A stretch of 61,973 nt of DNA from Peptococcaceae bacterium (GCA_012518875.1 JAAYRI010000025.1:1-61973); one strand, 5' to 3'. Positions 33,986 to 42,139 are shown, counted from the first letter of the stretch. Notes: generated from the letters alone by a model not told the origin. Program-made: numbers and translations.

Positions 33986-34658
33986 AATAACTGGTGGCAA
34001 AGACATGGTTGCCAATTGTGGTTATCACCGGCAGTGTCTTGATCCATTTGTCTGAGCTTATATTGGGATTATAAAAGAAGAGAGCTCCTTTGCTGGGATC
34101 CTCCCCAGACATGGCATGTAATGCCGCCTGCACCGCCCGTTCATCAGGTTCCAGGTTAATGGAACCGTCACCAACAGGGGAAAACTGATAAACACGTTTG
34201 TCCTTTTGAAAAACTATATCATGTATAGTTTTAGGAAAATGTGGACTGGCCAGCCTATTTAAAACAACAGCACCCACTGCCACCTGTCCTTCAAAACTTT
34301 CACCTCTTGCTTCAGCGTGGATTACCCGGGCCAGAAGCATAATTTCTTCTTTTGACATTTTCCCCAGGGTGGTAGCCGCCATCGGCAACTGCAAAATCTC
34401 ACCTGCTAAAATCAGGCTGCTTTCTAATTTATTAGCATTCATAAGTTCATCAAGCGCAATGTGATACTTTGTGGCGATACTGTATAATGTGTCGCCACTT
34501 TGTACAGTATATTTGGCCACAGAAGGGCCAGTATGGCTTAAATGTGTGTTTTCTAATGTCTGAGTGCATTCACCCCATGCCACTGCTGTATTTATAATAT
34601 ACACTGCCAATATTAGCAATACTGATCTTAAAATATATCTTCGAAATATGTTTTTCAT
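33984..34658 (-). CDS. sleB: LysM and SleB/CwlJ-type cell wall hydrolase
   Basis: A 224-residue exported protein. An N-terminal hydrophobic segment (SVLLILAVYIINTAVAWG) acts as signal peptide or anchor. A LysM repeat follows (YTVQSGDTLYSIATKYHI, ending ILQLP), then a hydrolase_2 domain with LARVIHAEARGE, the catalytic Glu context of SleB-like lytic transglycosylases, and GALFFYNP. SleB-type enzymes degrade spore cortex at germination. The start at 34658 is chosen because AAAGGAG stands seven bases upstream; the longer frame lacks a ribosome site. It is convergent with the NTPase-Asp23 gene. Confidence 0.85.
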   Translation of the reverse strand: MKNIFRRYILRSVLLILAVYIINTAVAWGECTQTLENTHLSHTGPSVAKYTVQSGDTLYSIATKYHIALDELMNANKLESSLILAGEILQLPMAATTLGKMSKEEIMLLARVIHAEARGESFEGQVAVGAVVLNRLASPHFPKTIHDIVFQKDKRVYQFSPVGDGSINLEPDERAVQAALHAMSGEDPSKGALFFYNPNISSDKWIKTLPVITTIGNHVFATSY

Positions 34659-34754
34659 TGTTTTCTCCTTTCCTGATTCCAGAAGGTATTTTTGCTCATA
34701 GAAAATGTTTATATACATAAATTTTTATCTTTACGGTGTAGTATCTGCATATAA

Positions 34755-34788
34755 AAGAATAAAATACCACCCCAAATAGGTGGTATTT
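34755..34788 (-). terminator. Intrinsic terminator of dnaD-dnaI operon
   Basis: A perfect 10-bp stem AAATACCACC/GGTGGTATTT (34762-34771 with 34779-34788), seven-base loop and a T-rich tail on the reverse strand, 30 bases after the ATPase gene. Confidence 0.8.
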
Positions 34789-34817
34789 CTTTAAAACATG
34801 GCACAGTTACCGGCAAC

Positions 34818-35546
34818 CTAGTAGTCCCTGCGATCCTTTTCTTTTCGTTGCACAGCCCTGATATCAATATCAACCGTCATACGATAGGGACTGCACATTT
34901 CCAGTAGTCTTGATGTAGTTCTTTCCCCCAAATATTCTGCAATTTCATCCAGTTTAATATTTGTGGTAACAATAACAGGCAGCCTTTCGTTTAGGCGATA
35001 GTTAATAATAGAATATATTTTATTCCTGGTCCACTCTGTATAGTTATGTGCACCCAAATCATCAAAAACCAGTAGGGGTACCTGTCTAGCTGTGTCCAAC
35101 AGTTGATACTCGGTAGTCTGCTCCGGTCCCCCACCAGGGCCGTAGGTGGATCGTATCCTGTCCAACAGGTCGGGCACCTCAACAAATAACACCAAACACC
35201 CATGTTTATTTATTAGTTCATTTGCAATACTGCAGGCCAGGAATGTTTTGCCACTTCCCACTTTCCCTGTAAATAACAGCCCATCTGTGCGCGGATCCTT
35301 TAAAAATCTTTCAATAAAGTTCTTGGCAGCTTTATGGGCAATTTTTGCCAGTGCATAACTTGTCAACCCTGTTTCAGGATCAGTAAAATTTTTGTTGTAA
35401 TATCTAAACTGGAACCTTTCAAATGAGCAGTTAATAAGGTTTCTCGGCAGGCTGACATGCCGGTCTTTTTTTACACAATTGCAGGGTACAGCCGTTTCGT
35501 TATTAAGAATAATAATGCCCCGATCTCCGCAAATTTCACAGGTCAC
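34818..35546 (-). CDS. DnaC/DnaI-like helicase loader ATPase
   Basis: A AAA+ ATPase of about 242 residues expected to load the replicative helicase. An N-terminal Cys-rich piece (CEICG ... CNC) resembles the zinc site of DnaI. Walker A is FTGKVGSGKTFLA, Walker B is LLVFDDLGAHN and sensor I is VIVTTN, with the RTTSRLLEM arginine region. The start is uncertain: GTG at 35546 has AGGTAGG upstream, while TTG at 35570 has none. It follows the DnaD-domain gene on the same strand, so the two make a primosome operon. Confidence 0.85.
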   Translation of the reverse strand: MTCEICGDRGIIILNNETAVPCNCVKKDRHVSLPRNLINCSFERFQFRYYNKNFTDPETGLTSYALAKIAHKAAKNFIERFLKDPRTDGLLFTGKVGSGKTFLACSIANELINKHGCLVLFVEVPDLLDRIRSTYGPGGGPEQTTEYQLLDTARQVPLLVFDDLGAHNYTEWTRNKIYSIINYRLNERLPVIVTTNIKLDEIAEYLGERTTSRLLEMCSPYRMTVDIDIRAVQRKEKDRRDY

Positions 35547-35600
35547 ACTAGTAATACCTACCTTTCCCAAAATGATTACTGCCGGTGCGGCAAATAGATA

Positions 35601-36422
35601 TTATGTTTTATTGTAAAGCGATCTAATAAAGGCCTTTTCCTTGGAATCCTTTTCCTTGCTTGAGGTGTTTCCTAACCCACTTCGCTGATATTTTCGCTGC
35701 CCGGCGGCAGAACGGCGTTTTAGAAAATCCTTGTCGTGTTCTGCTATTTCATCAAGGGTTTGCAGGTTATTTTTTTTCCATTCCATTAGGATACTATTAA
35801 TATATTTAAAGTTGTGTTTACCCCTCAGTACTGCCCTTTTTAAAGCCTCCATCACCAGCAGTGGGGCTGATTCCTTGGCCCAGAGATCAATTTGATCCAC
35901 CTCAATAGGGGAAAGGGGCCGGCCAAACTCTTTTTCAAAGGTAGAAATCAATTCCGTTGGCGGATCAAATTTATTATCTGCAGCCACCTTTATCAGGTCT
36001 TCAGATTTCATAATTTCCTCAGCTCTAATGGTAGCCCATACATCCGAAACTCTTAAAAAAAGTGGTTCATAATCATACCCCTGAAATATCACATTGTTTT
36101 CTTGATCATAGAATTCACTAACAGAAACAATATCCTTTTCCAATAACTCAGCCAGTTCCTTTTTTATTTTTGACGGATTTGCCTCCATCACTGTTGCTAT
36201 ATCCTCAGGAGTGGGACAATAATTTTTTTCCTCTATTTTAAATCTAATTAAATGAACTAGAAGCATCATTTGAAAATCAGTAATACCCATACGGCTATAT
36301 ATCTTAATCAGTAAACTGGGAACAAAGGTAATCCCCTCGAGTACCAGATCTGCACCAAAGGTTGCAGTTATATTAACCTTTTGATCACATTTAATAATGT
36401 TTTCACGCAAATTTCTAAACAT
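35601..36422 (-). CDS. dnaD: DnaD-domain primosomal protein
   Basis: A 273-residue protein with an N-terminal winged-helix region (about 1-110; GITDFQMMLLVHLIRF, PTPEDIATVMEANPSKIKKEL) and a C-terminal DnaD domain (ISTFEKEFGRPLSPIEVDQI, then FKYINSILMEWKKNNL, the family YIxxILxxW signature), ending in a basic tail. DnaD helps remodel DNA and recruit the helicase at origins. It is the first gene of a dnaD-dnaI-like pair. Confidence 0.87.
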   Translation of the reverse strand: MFRNLRENIIKCDQKVNITATFGADLVLEGITFVPSLLIKIYSRMGITDFQMMLLVHLIRFKIEEKNYCPTPEDIATVMEANPSKIKKELAELLEKDIVSVSEFYDQENNVIFQGYDYEPLFLRVSDVWATIRAEEIMKSEDLIKVAADNKFDPPTELISTFEKEFGRPLSPIEVDQIDLWAKESAPLLVMEALKRAVLRGKHNFKYINSILMEWKKNNLQTLDEIAEHDKDFLKRRSAAGQRKYQRSGLGNTSSKEKDSKEKAFIRSLYNKT

Positions 36423-36560
36423 TTAACCCTGCCTCATCCTTTTATCATGCTGTATTTAACGTAACTACTGCTATTTTTTACTCGGTTGGTAAAAATAACG
36501 GTTGGAGCCTATGATAAACAATAATTCAACCTTATCCCTCCTTCTTCCTGCCCGCCATTA

Positions 36561-36587
36561 AAAACAAAAATGGCCTTGGCGGCCATG
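36561..36587 (-). terminator. Intrinsic terminator of pckA
   Basis: ATGGCC/GGCCAT stem on the reverse strand followed by TTTTTGTTTTT, about 40 bases after the stop codon. Confidence 0.78.
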
Positions 36588-36625
36588 CAATGCAAACGAA
36601 AGATGTTTTTCTCCATATACCAGAG

Positions 36626-38152
36626 CTATTTTATGGCATTGATTATCTCTTTTTTCAATCCCGTATATTTATTAAGCCAGCCAATTCTTTCTGCCCTTAG
36701 CTTTGCCACCCGTTCGCGGTAATCTGCTTCCTCAAAGTAATTTATTGGGTTATACTCGGCTATATTAATCCCAGGCATCTCCACCGGTACCTGATAGTGC
36801 CAGTCCGGATCAAAAGCCCATCTGATGTTACCCTTGGCTATTTGTTTCATAAGTTCTGTGGAAATTTTGATGGTAATTTTTTCGCCAGGTTTTTTGCCTC
36901 CCATGCCGATGCTTCCGGTGTTCAATAGGTAACATTCCATATCCGGGTTTTTCCTGAGAATGCGCAGTAGCCTATTCCCCTCATCGGACTCCTTGCCAAT
37001 TATAAACGGGTTTGTCCCCACCTCACGTTTGGACTCACCAGCGCGTGTCGGATCCCCAGCTGAGGTTTCGATTGATTCACCAAGCATAAAATATGCCGCT
37101 GCTTGTTCCGGGTTTAATTTTGCCACTGGGGGGATAATATCCTCCCTTCTAGTAATAAAAATTATCTTGTTTGCTTTATCCAGGTCTACCCTATTATCTG
37201 TGTTGGCCACCTCAGATCTTCTAATCACTGTTCTACCGTTTGTGGTTAGTTCAGAGTTGGTAAAGTCGATACTACCATCATCATAAACTTTAACATTTTC
37301 CAGGATAGCGTTTGGAGATATAGCAGCATCGTATAATACCTTCTGGGTAGGCTCCAGACCTTCTGTTTTTATATAAAAACCATTTTCAGTGCCGTTGCAA
37401 TATCCGTCCTCATCCATCATCACCATATCATCCTGTCTAATAAAAACCCGTTCCTCACCAGTTAACCCATGATCATGAATGGTCAGGGTTGTCTTGCCTG
37501 TCCCGCTTAAGCCAAACATAATAAAGCCAACATCCTCCAGGGCACTTTTAGCTGTGCGGACTCTTAACACCTTACCCCCCGCATGAAAGCCCAGTCCACC
37601 CCTTTTCTTCCACACATATAGCGCCATTCTTAAAAAAGATTTTTTTACTTCACCAAAATAATCAGAACCTAGAGCAAAGGTTATTCCCAGTTCCGGGTGC
37701 ACAAAAATCAGCCGCTCCGGCCATTCAGGCACCATCACGGTAGTTAAATCAGGCTCTAATTTAGTAGGGTTTGGTTCAAAAAGCATGTTGTGCCACATGA
37801 AGGGGATGCGGGCATATTCCTTTGTTATATACAACCTGCAATTAAGTTGAAATTGGGGGCTATTGCCCAGTTTTCGGTCAATACATATGACCTCTTTTTC
37901 CCCTAGATACTCATAAACCCTGGATGCCATTTCCCTCTCCTTTGCCAGGGATATTCCCTTTTGATCCACCCCCAGGTAGTCACCCTCCAGTATATAGGTA
38001 TACCTTGCGCTCCTACTTCTTATCCTTGAAATATAACTGGCACTTCCATAACATGTTGTTTTTTCTTCTACAGCAGCCATATTCCTCAACTGTTCTGCGC
38101 TGGGACTTATGATCAGTTTTGAGGCCTGAAACGGCTGAATAAACGAATGCAT
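36626..38152 (-). CDS. pckA: Phosphoenolpyruvate carboxykinase (ATP)
   Basis: Converts oxaloacetate and ATP to phosphoenolpyruvate at the entry of gluconeogenesis. Motifs are the kinase-1a P-loop GLSGTGKTTL, the metal-binding YFGEVKKSFLRMAL, RQDDMVMMDEDG, and the C-terminal GSIGMGGKKPGEKI. Starting at the ATG at 38150-38152 gives 508 residues, with GGGGGAG nine bases upstream. The longer frame to 38233 lacks a site and overlaps the promoter. It is divergent from gap across a 318-base region. Confidence 0.93.
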   Translation of the reverse strand: MHSFIQPFQASKLIISPSAEQLRNMAAVEEKTTCYGSASYISRIRSRSARYTYILEGDYLGVDQKGISLAKEREMASRVYEYLGEKEVICIDRKLGNSPQFQLNCRLYITKEYARIPFMWHNMLFEPNPTKLEPDLTTVMVPEWPERLIFVHPELGITFALGSDYFGEVKKSFLRMALYVWKKRGGLGFHAGGKVLRVRTAKSALEDVGFIMFGLSGTGKTTLTIHDHGLTGEERVFIRQDDMVMMDEDGYCNGTENGFYIKTEGLEPTQKVLYDAAISPNAILENVKVYDDGSIDFTNSELTTNGRTVIRRSEVANTDNRVDLDKANKIIFITRREDIIPPVAKLNPEQAAAYFMLGESIETSAGDPTRAGESKREVGTNPFIIGKESDEGNRLLRILRKNPDMECYLLNTGSIGMGGKKPGEKITIKISTELMKQIAKGNIRWAFDPDWHYQVPVEMPGINIAEYNPINYFEEADYRERVAKLRAERIGWLNKYTGLKKEIINAIK

Positions 38153-38221
38153 AATGATGTACTCCCCCCACATAATAATACAAAATGGATCTGGTGCTTT
38201 TATTTCTCTAATTATGGATTC

Positions 38222-38249
38222 AGTATACAACATTTCTAAAAAAATACAA
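38222..38249 (-). promoter_or_regulatory. Promoter of pckA
   Basis: Reverse-strand TTGTAT (38244-38249), 16-base spacer and TATACT (38222-38227), leaving a leader of about 60 bases. Confidence 0.6.
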
Positions 38250-38309
38250 TACTATTTAAAACGCAAAAACCACATTTAGATGTATTTTTTGACCATTCAA
38301 AAGGTGGAG

Positions 38310-38333
38310 AGCAATAAATATACACTTATTGCT
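38310..38333. promoter_or_regulatory. Inverted-repeat candidate operator between pckA and gap
   Basis: AGCAATAA (38310-38317) and TTATTGCT (38326-38333) are perfect 8-bp arms separated by eight bases, a spacing that suits a dimeric repressor. Confidence 0.5.
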
Positions 38334-38470
38334 AATTATAAGTATTAAATGACTGCTATTGGTGCCAACAAAGGGTCTCACATACACATGTGTTTTCCAT
38401 ATAATTTCAATGCTATATCTCAATTTCTATGGGCACTATAAGTGAAGAGATGACAGGAGGTATTATGCTT

Positions 38471-39481
38471 ATGGTGCTAAAGGTAGGAATTAATGGATTT
38501 GGGCGGATAGGAAGGAACGTGTTTAGGGCCGCAATGGATCGCGATGAAATAGAGGTCGTTGCTGTGAACGATCTAACTAACGCCTGCACCCTCGCCCATC
38601 TTCTGGAGTATGATTCAGTACATGGAACCCTCGATGCCGACATTTACGCCAATGAAGAACGTGAATTCAGGGTAAACGGCAAAGATATTGAGGCTTTCGC
38701 CATAGAAGACCCCGGCGCCATACCATGGAGTGAATGTGACGTCCAGATAGTGATCGAATCCACCGGCCTTTTTACCAGGCGTGAGGAGGCCATTAAACAT
38801 ATGAATGGCGGTGCAAAAAAGGTACTGATTAGCGCACCGGCAAAAAATGAAGATATCACAATAGTCATGGGTGTTAACGAAAATAAATATGACCCGGCAA
38901 AACACCACATTATATCAAATGCATCATGCACTACAAACGGCCTGGCCCCCGTAGTCAAGGTGATCCACGAAAAATTTGGCATAGCCCGGGGCCTGATAAC
39001 AACAGTACACTCATACACCAATGATCAGCAAATACTTGATCTTCCGCACAAAGATTTACGGCGGGCCAGAGCAGCTGCCCTTTCCATCATCCCCACAACT
39101 ACAGGAGCAGCAAAGGCGGTGGCCCTGGTCATCCCGGAGCTGGATGGAAAACTAAATGGGCTGTCCATACGTGTACCTACCCCTAATGTATCTGTTGTGG
39201 ATTTGGTGGTGGAACTAGCCAAGCAGGCCTCGGTTAGGGAAATAAATCGTGAATTAAAAAATGCTGCAGCGGGGCCACTAAGGGGCATCCTACAGTTTTG
39301 CGAAAAACCCCTTGTGTCCCGGGACTTCAACGGCAACTACCATTCCTCAGTTGTGGACAGCCTATCAACAATGGTTGTGGATGGCGCTTTGGCTAAGGTT
39401 TTAGCCTGGTATGACAATGAGTGGGGATATTCCAACAGAATCGTGGATCTAGCCGCCTATATCGGTAGATTTGAACTATAA
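38471..39481 (+). CDS. gap: Glyceraldehyde-3-phosphate dehydrogenase
   Basis: A 336-residue type I GAPDH. The nucleotide domain starts KVGINGFGRIGRN, and Asp in AVNDLT favours NAD. The active site is SNASCTTNGLAPV with the catalytic Cys. HSYTNDQQ and WYDNEWGYSNR are present. Two ATGs compete, 38465 and 38471, with AGGAGG ending at 38460; the second gives the usual short N-terminus and ten bases spacing. No pgk or tpiA follows, and its divergence from pckA hints at a gluconeogenic GapB-like role, though GapB is usually NADP-linked. Confidence 0.92.
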   Translation: MVLKVGINGFGRIGRNVFRAAMDRDEIEVVAVNDLTNACTLAHLLEYDSVHGTLDADIYANEEREFRVNGKDIEAFAIEDPGAIPWSECDVQIVIESTGLFTRREEAIKHMNGGAKKVLISAPAKNEDITIVMGVNENKYDPAKHHIISNASCTTNGLAPVVKVIHEKFGIARGLITTVHSYTNDQQILDLPHKDLRRARAAALSIIPTTTGAAKAVALVIPELDGKLNGLSIRVPTPNVSVVDLVVELAKQASVREINRELKNAAAGPLRGILQFCEKPLVSRDFNGNYHSSVVDSLSTMVVDGALAKVLAWYDNEWGYSNRIVDLAAYIGRFEL

Positions 39482-39492
39482 ATCATGCTGAT

Positions 39493-40416
39493 TTAAGAGC
39501 ATTGGTAAATGCCGGCTCCCTTCATGATTTCGGGGATGATTTCCTCCCAGGAAATAGCCATAATATGGAACCCTGCCAGGCCCTTAACATTTTCCTTCAT
39601 GAATTTTATTTGTTCGATACAAATAGAAATACCCTCAGCTTTCTGATCCTCTGCTTTCATCAGACGCCGCACAATTTCTTCAGGCACAGAGATACCAGGC
39701 ACACGGTTCTGCATAAATTTGGCAGCCCGCGAGCTTTTGAGCGGAGTAACCCCCGCCAGTATATGAGCCCTTTCGTGCAGCCCGCGCTCCACACACATTT
39801 CCATGAACCGGGCAAACCGTTCCACATCATAAATACATTGGGTTTGAATGAATTCTGCACCGGCGTTAATTTTTTTCTCCAAACGATCCACCTGGTATTC
39901 GAATGGGTCGGCAAAGGGGTTGGCCACCGCCCCAATAAAAAATTTTGGTTCAAATTCCTTTATTGCTGCCCCAGAGAAAAAGAGTTTTTCGTCACACATT
40001 CTTTTGGTAAGCTGAATTAGCTGTATGGAATCTATGTCGTATACATTTTTTGCAGAAGGGTGATTGCCAAACATTTGGTGATCTCCAGAGAGGCAAAGTA
40101 CATTTTTTAACCCCATACTATAAGCGCCAAGTAAATCACTTTGAATAGCGATCCTGTTTCTGTCCCGGCAGGTTACCTGAACAACTGGTTCGATACCGTT
40201 GTTCATAATATGGAAGGCTGCACTAATGCTGGACATATGGACAACAGCAGACTGACAGTCCGTAACATTGGCCGCATCTATGTACCCTTTGAGCTTCTTT
40301 GTGTGGCGGATAATATTGTGAGGTGATGAATGTTTGGGGGGCCCTAGTTCCGCTGTCACCACATGGCGACCGCTTTTTAATACCCTTTCCAGATTGCTGC
40401 CTACTGAAGTCAACAT
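39493..40416 (-). CDS. metF: 5,10-methylenetetrahydrofolate reductase
   Basis: A 307-residue TIM-barrel flavoprotein that reduces methylene-THF to methyl-THF in the methyl branch of the Wood-Ljungdahl pathway and methionine synthesis. Motifs are VVTAELGPPKHSS, the substrate-binding LCLSGDHQMFGNHPSAK segment, FFIGAVANPF and GAEFIQTQCIYD. It follows metV by three bases, and its ribosome site GGAGGG lies inside the last metV codons. Together they form the MetVF reductase of acetogens and related anaerobes. Its 3' end meets gap convergently. Confidence 0.93.
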   Translation of the reverse strand: MLTSVGSNLERVLKSGRHVVTAELGPPKHSSPHNIIRHTKKLKGYIDAANVTDCQSAVVHMSSISAAFHIMNNGIEPVVQVTCRDRNRIAIQSDLLGAYSMGLKNVLCLSGDHQMFGNHPSAKNVYDIDSIQLIQLTKRMCDEKLFFSGAAIKEFEPKFFIGAVANPFADPFEYQVDRLEKKINAGAEFIQTQCIYDVERFARFMEMCVERGLHERAHILAGVTPLKSSRAAKFMQNRVPGISVPEEIVRRLMKAEDQKAEGISICIEQIKFMKENVKGLAGFHIMAISWEEIIPEIMKGAGIYQCS

Positions 40417-40419
40417 TTT

Positions 40420-41091
40420 TTATATTCCCTCCTTGATCATCCTGCGCGGCCCACCATCACGTGATTGGGACCAATCCTTGGGGGGAATGATTCTTTTCAG
40501 CAGATCGAGACGACCCTGTGCCGCCAGACGTTTATAGATTAAATGCCATACACAGTCAAGCTCATTATTAATTTCACACTTACCGTTTTGGGCCCCACCA
40601 CATGGACCATTTAAAATACTTTTCGGGCATCGTGTTATCGGACAGATGCCCGCGGTGAGATGAATTATGCAGTCACCACAAAGACTACACCGCTCTTCCC
40701 AGATCCCCTGTTGGATGGATCCCCCCACAAACTTTGTATTCATCGCCGGTATGACATATTTATCATTATACCTCTCAGCCAGGTACTGGGGTCCCACCCC
40801 ACAGGCCATAGATATAATGGCATCAACGCCCTTTACCATATCCTGCAATTCATCAATAAACTCCGGATCGCATTGACGGGTGACAGTATGGGTTTTTATT
40901 TCAACAGGCTTACCCGCCAAACGACGCTTAATACGCAGGGTGCTGGCCAGTATTTCACATTCCTTTTCACCACCGGTAAGGCATACCGTCACACAGCTAC
41001 CGCATCCAAGCAAAAGTAGCTTGTTATAGCCCTCAATAAGATGTAATATTTCGGCTAGTGGTTTTTGTTCTGCTACAATCACTAGGGCCAC
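40420..41091 (-). CDS. metV: Methylene-THF reductase zinc/Fe-S subunit MetV
   Basis: A protein of about 223 residues of the MetV (methylene-tetrahydrofolate reductase C-terminal-like) family. It begins near IVAEQKPLAEILHL. It has LLLGCGSCVTVC, then a cysteine-rich C-terminal part (CSLCGDC, CPITRCPK, GPCGGAQNGKCEI) that supplies Fe-S clusters and zinc ligands. MetV accepts electrons from a partner and passes them to MetF. Start: GTG at 41091 with GGAG seven bases upstream; a TTG at 41109 overlaps that site. Confidence 0.9.
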   Translation of the reverse strand: MALVIVAEQKPLAEILHLIEGYNKLLLLGCGSCVTVCLTGGEKECEILASTLRIKRRLAGKPVEIKTHTVTRQCDPEFIDELQDMVKGVDAIISMACGVGPQYLAERYNDKYVIPAMNTKFVGGSIQQGIWEERCSLCGDCIIHLTAGICPITRCPKSILNGPCGGAQNGKCEINNELDCVWHLIYKRLAAQGRLDLLKRIIPPKDWSQSRDGGPRRMIKEGI

Positions 41092-41297
41092 CTTCCTCTC
41101 CTTATTCAATGAATAACACTAGTCAATTGGTAGATAAGCGAAAATACTGACCATTTATTATAACATGGATGTGCCTCTAAAACAGCCGGACAAAAATGTG
41201 TTTGCCCCATTTTTGCCGGCAACAGGTTTGTTTTCCTTGCCTCAGCCGTTTATCCAGGATGGTTTTGTTTTATTATTTTTTTTACATATTGTATAAT

Positions 41298-41384
41298 TTG
41301 TATTCTAATAGCGCATAATATGGTTACTCCGCTTTGGTGAGTTCTATCTCTCCCCGTCCAGCGCAAGCGCTGGACATTTTTTTA
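41298..41384 (+). ncRNA. Candidate small RNA ending at an orphan terminator
   Basis: No gene is encoded on this strand upstream, yet a strong terminator lies at 41356-41384. A TATAAT at 41292-41297 could start a transcript of roughly 80 bases. Between lies a C-rich stretch TCTCTCCCC that could pair with GGGGAGA ribosome sites. The 5' end is a guess and no -35 is convincing. Confidence 0.3.
41356..41384 (+). terminator. Orphan intrinsic terminator upstream of the tRNA-Pro/Glu operon
   Basis: GTCCAGCGC (41356-41364) pairs with GCGCTGGAC (41367-41375), followed by ATTTTTTT. The U-run is only on the plus strand, where no upstream gene is seen. Confidence 0.85.
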
Positions 41385-41405
41385 TCTATTTTCCAGGCAT
41401 ACAGC

Positions 41406-41434
41406 TTGACGCGTTTTTCCGGGTAGGCTATAAT
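41406..41434 (+). promoter_or_regulatory. Promoter of tRNA-Pro/tRNA-Glu
   Basis: TTGACG (41406-41411), 17-base spacer and TATAAT (41429-41434), ending 18 bases before the first tRNA. Confidence 0.9.
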
Positions 41435-41452
41435 TCTATTTGTAAGATTTAG

Positions 41453-41530
41453 CGGGATGTAGCGCAGTTTGGCTAGCGCGCTTGCCTTGGGAGCAAGAGG
41501 CCGGGGGTTCGAATCCCTCCATCCCGACCA
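41453..41530 (+). tRNA. tRNA-Pro (TGG anticodon)
   Basis: A 78-base cloverleaf with acceptor CGGGATG/CATCCCG, discriminator A and encoded CCA. The anticodon stem CTTGC/GCAAG encloses CTTGGGA with anticodon TGG (41488-41490). Confidence 0.96.
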
Positions 41531-41533
41531 TCC

Positions 41534-41609
41534 GGCCCCATGGTCAAGTGGTCTAAGACACCGCCCTTTCACGGCGGTAACCCGGGTTCGAATCCCGGTG
41601 GGGTCACCA
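41534..41609 (+). tRNA. tRNA-Glu (TTC anticodon)
   Basis: A 76-base cloverleaf three bases after tRNA-Pro, with acceptor GGCCCCA/TGGGGTC and encoded CCA. The anticodon stem CCGCC/GGCGG encloses CTTTCAC with anticodon TTC (41568-41570). Confidence 0.96.
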
Positions 41610-41620
41610 ATAGTATAAAA

Positions 41621-41655
41621 CAGCATGGTTTGATGGGAAACCATGCTGTTCTTAT
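41621..41655 (+). terminator. Terminator of the tRNA-Pro/Glu operon
   Basis: An 11-bp perfect stem CAGCATGGTTT/AAACCATGCTG (41621-41631 with 41638-41648), six-base loop and a T-rich tail. Confidence 0.85.
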
Positions 41656-41669
41656 TTATTATCTAAATA

Positions 41670-41816
41670 CTAAACGCTGGGTCTATTAACACCTCTGGTT
41701 TTGTTTTTTGTTTTTTTATTATGTGCCCGGCCGGTGTTCCATAGTTCCTGGTATCCAGTTTTTGTGGTACCGCCTTCTGCACATGGTTTAGCAACCTCTT
41801 CTATTTTTTTACCCAC
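41670..41816 (-). CDS. Small basic unknown protein (48 aa)
   Basis: A short frame between tRNA-Glu and tRNA-Leu. The GTG start at 41814-41816 has GGGGG seven bases upstream; an ATG two codons earlier is possible. The product starts VGKKIEEVAKPCAEGG, contains GYQELWNTGRAHN and ends in a Lys/Arg-rich tail. I do not recognise a family. Like the 58-residue protein at 15724, it is hydrophilic with a basic tail, but the two do not align obviously. Confidence 0.5.
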   Translation of the reverse strand: MGKKIEEVAKPCAEGGTTKTGYQELWNTGRAHNKKTKNKTRGVNRPSV

Positions 41817-41941
41817 CTGCATACCCCCTTTATATTAATAATATTTCCGATGTTATTGTGAATTATTTTGCTAAGCCTATTTATTTGGGAATGAACCTAT
41901 CTTGCTTTCAGGATATAGAAAAATTTTAGTTGTCTGCCTTG

Positions 41942-41971
41942 TTGACAGAGGGTATCCTGGTATGCTATATT
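41942..41971 (+). promoter_or_regulatory. Promoter of tRNA-Leu
   Basis: TTGACA (41942-41947), 18-base spacer and extended -10 TGC-TATATT (41966-41971), 42 bases before the tRNA. Confidence 0.85.
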
Positions 41972-42013
41972 TATGAGTGCAATTCACTTGCAGGACTGAG
42001 GATAATTTCATTA

Positions 42014-42100
42014 GCGGCAGTGGCGGAATTGGCAGACGCGCAAGATTCAGGTTCTTGTGCCCGCAAGGGTGTGGAGGTTCAAGTCCTCTCTGCCGCACCA
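42014..42100 (+). tRNA. tRNA-Leu (CAG anticodon)
   Basis: An 87-base class II tRNA with acceptor GCGGCAG/CTGCCGC, encoded CCA and a long variable arm (GTGCCCGCAAGGGTGT). The anticodon stem CAAGA/TCTTG encloses TTCAGGT with anticodon CAG (42048-42050). Confidence 0.96.
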
Positions 42101-42104
42101 GTAA

Positions 42105-42139
42105 AAAAGGCTTCCAGGGTAGGAAGCCTTTTGCTATTT
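42105..42139 (+). terminator. Terminator of tRNA-Leu
   Basis: An 11-bp stem AAAAGGCTTCC/GGAAGCCTTTT (42105-42115 with 42122-42132), six-base loop and a T-rich tail. Confidence 0.85.

Larger units (their letters stand above)
38153..38470. other. Divergent pckA-gap control region
   Basis: 318 bases without a gene, holding the pckA promoter (38222-38249), an 8-bp inverted repeat (38310-38333) and a palindrome ACACATGTGT (38384-38393). A TTGACC at 38289-38294 faces gap with only a weak -10 18 bases on. The arrangement suggests a shared regulator of gluconeogenesis. Confidence 0.6.
41092..41452. other. Intergenic region between metV and tRNA-Pro
   Basis: 361 bases without a protein gene. It holds the metV upstream signals, the candidate small RNA and its terminator, and the tRNA promoter at 41406-41434. 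Confidence 0.5.

Noticed and set aside
39502-40020. 172-residue plus-strand open frame
   Set aside because: Antisense to metF with no start signals.
41324-41644. 106-residue reverse-strand frame across the tRNA-Pro/Glu genes
   Set aside because: It is antisense to two clear tRNA genes.
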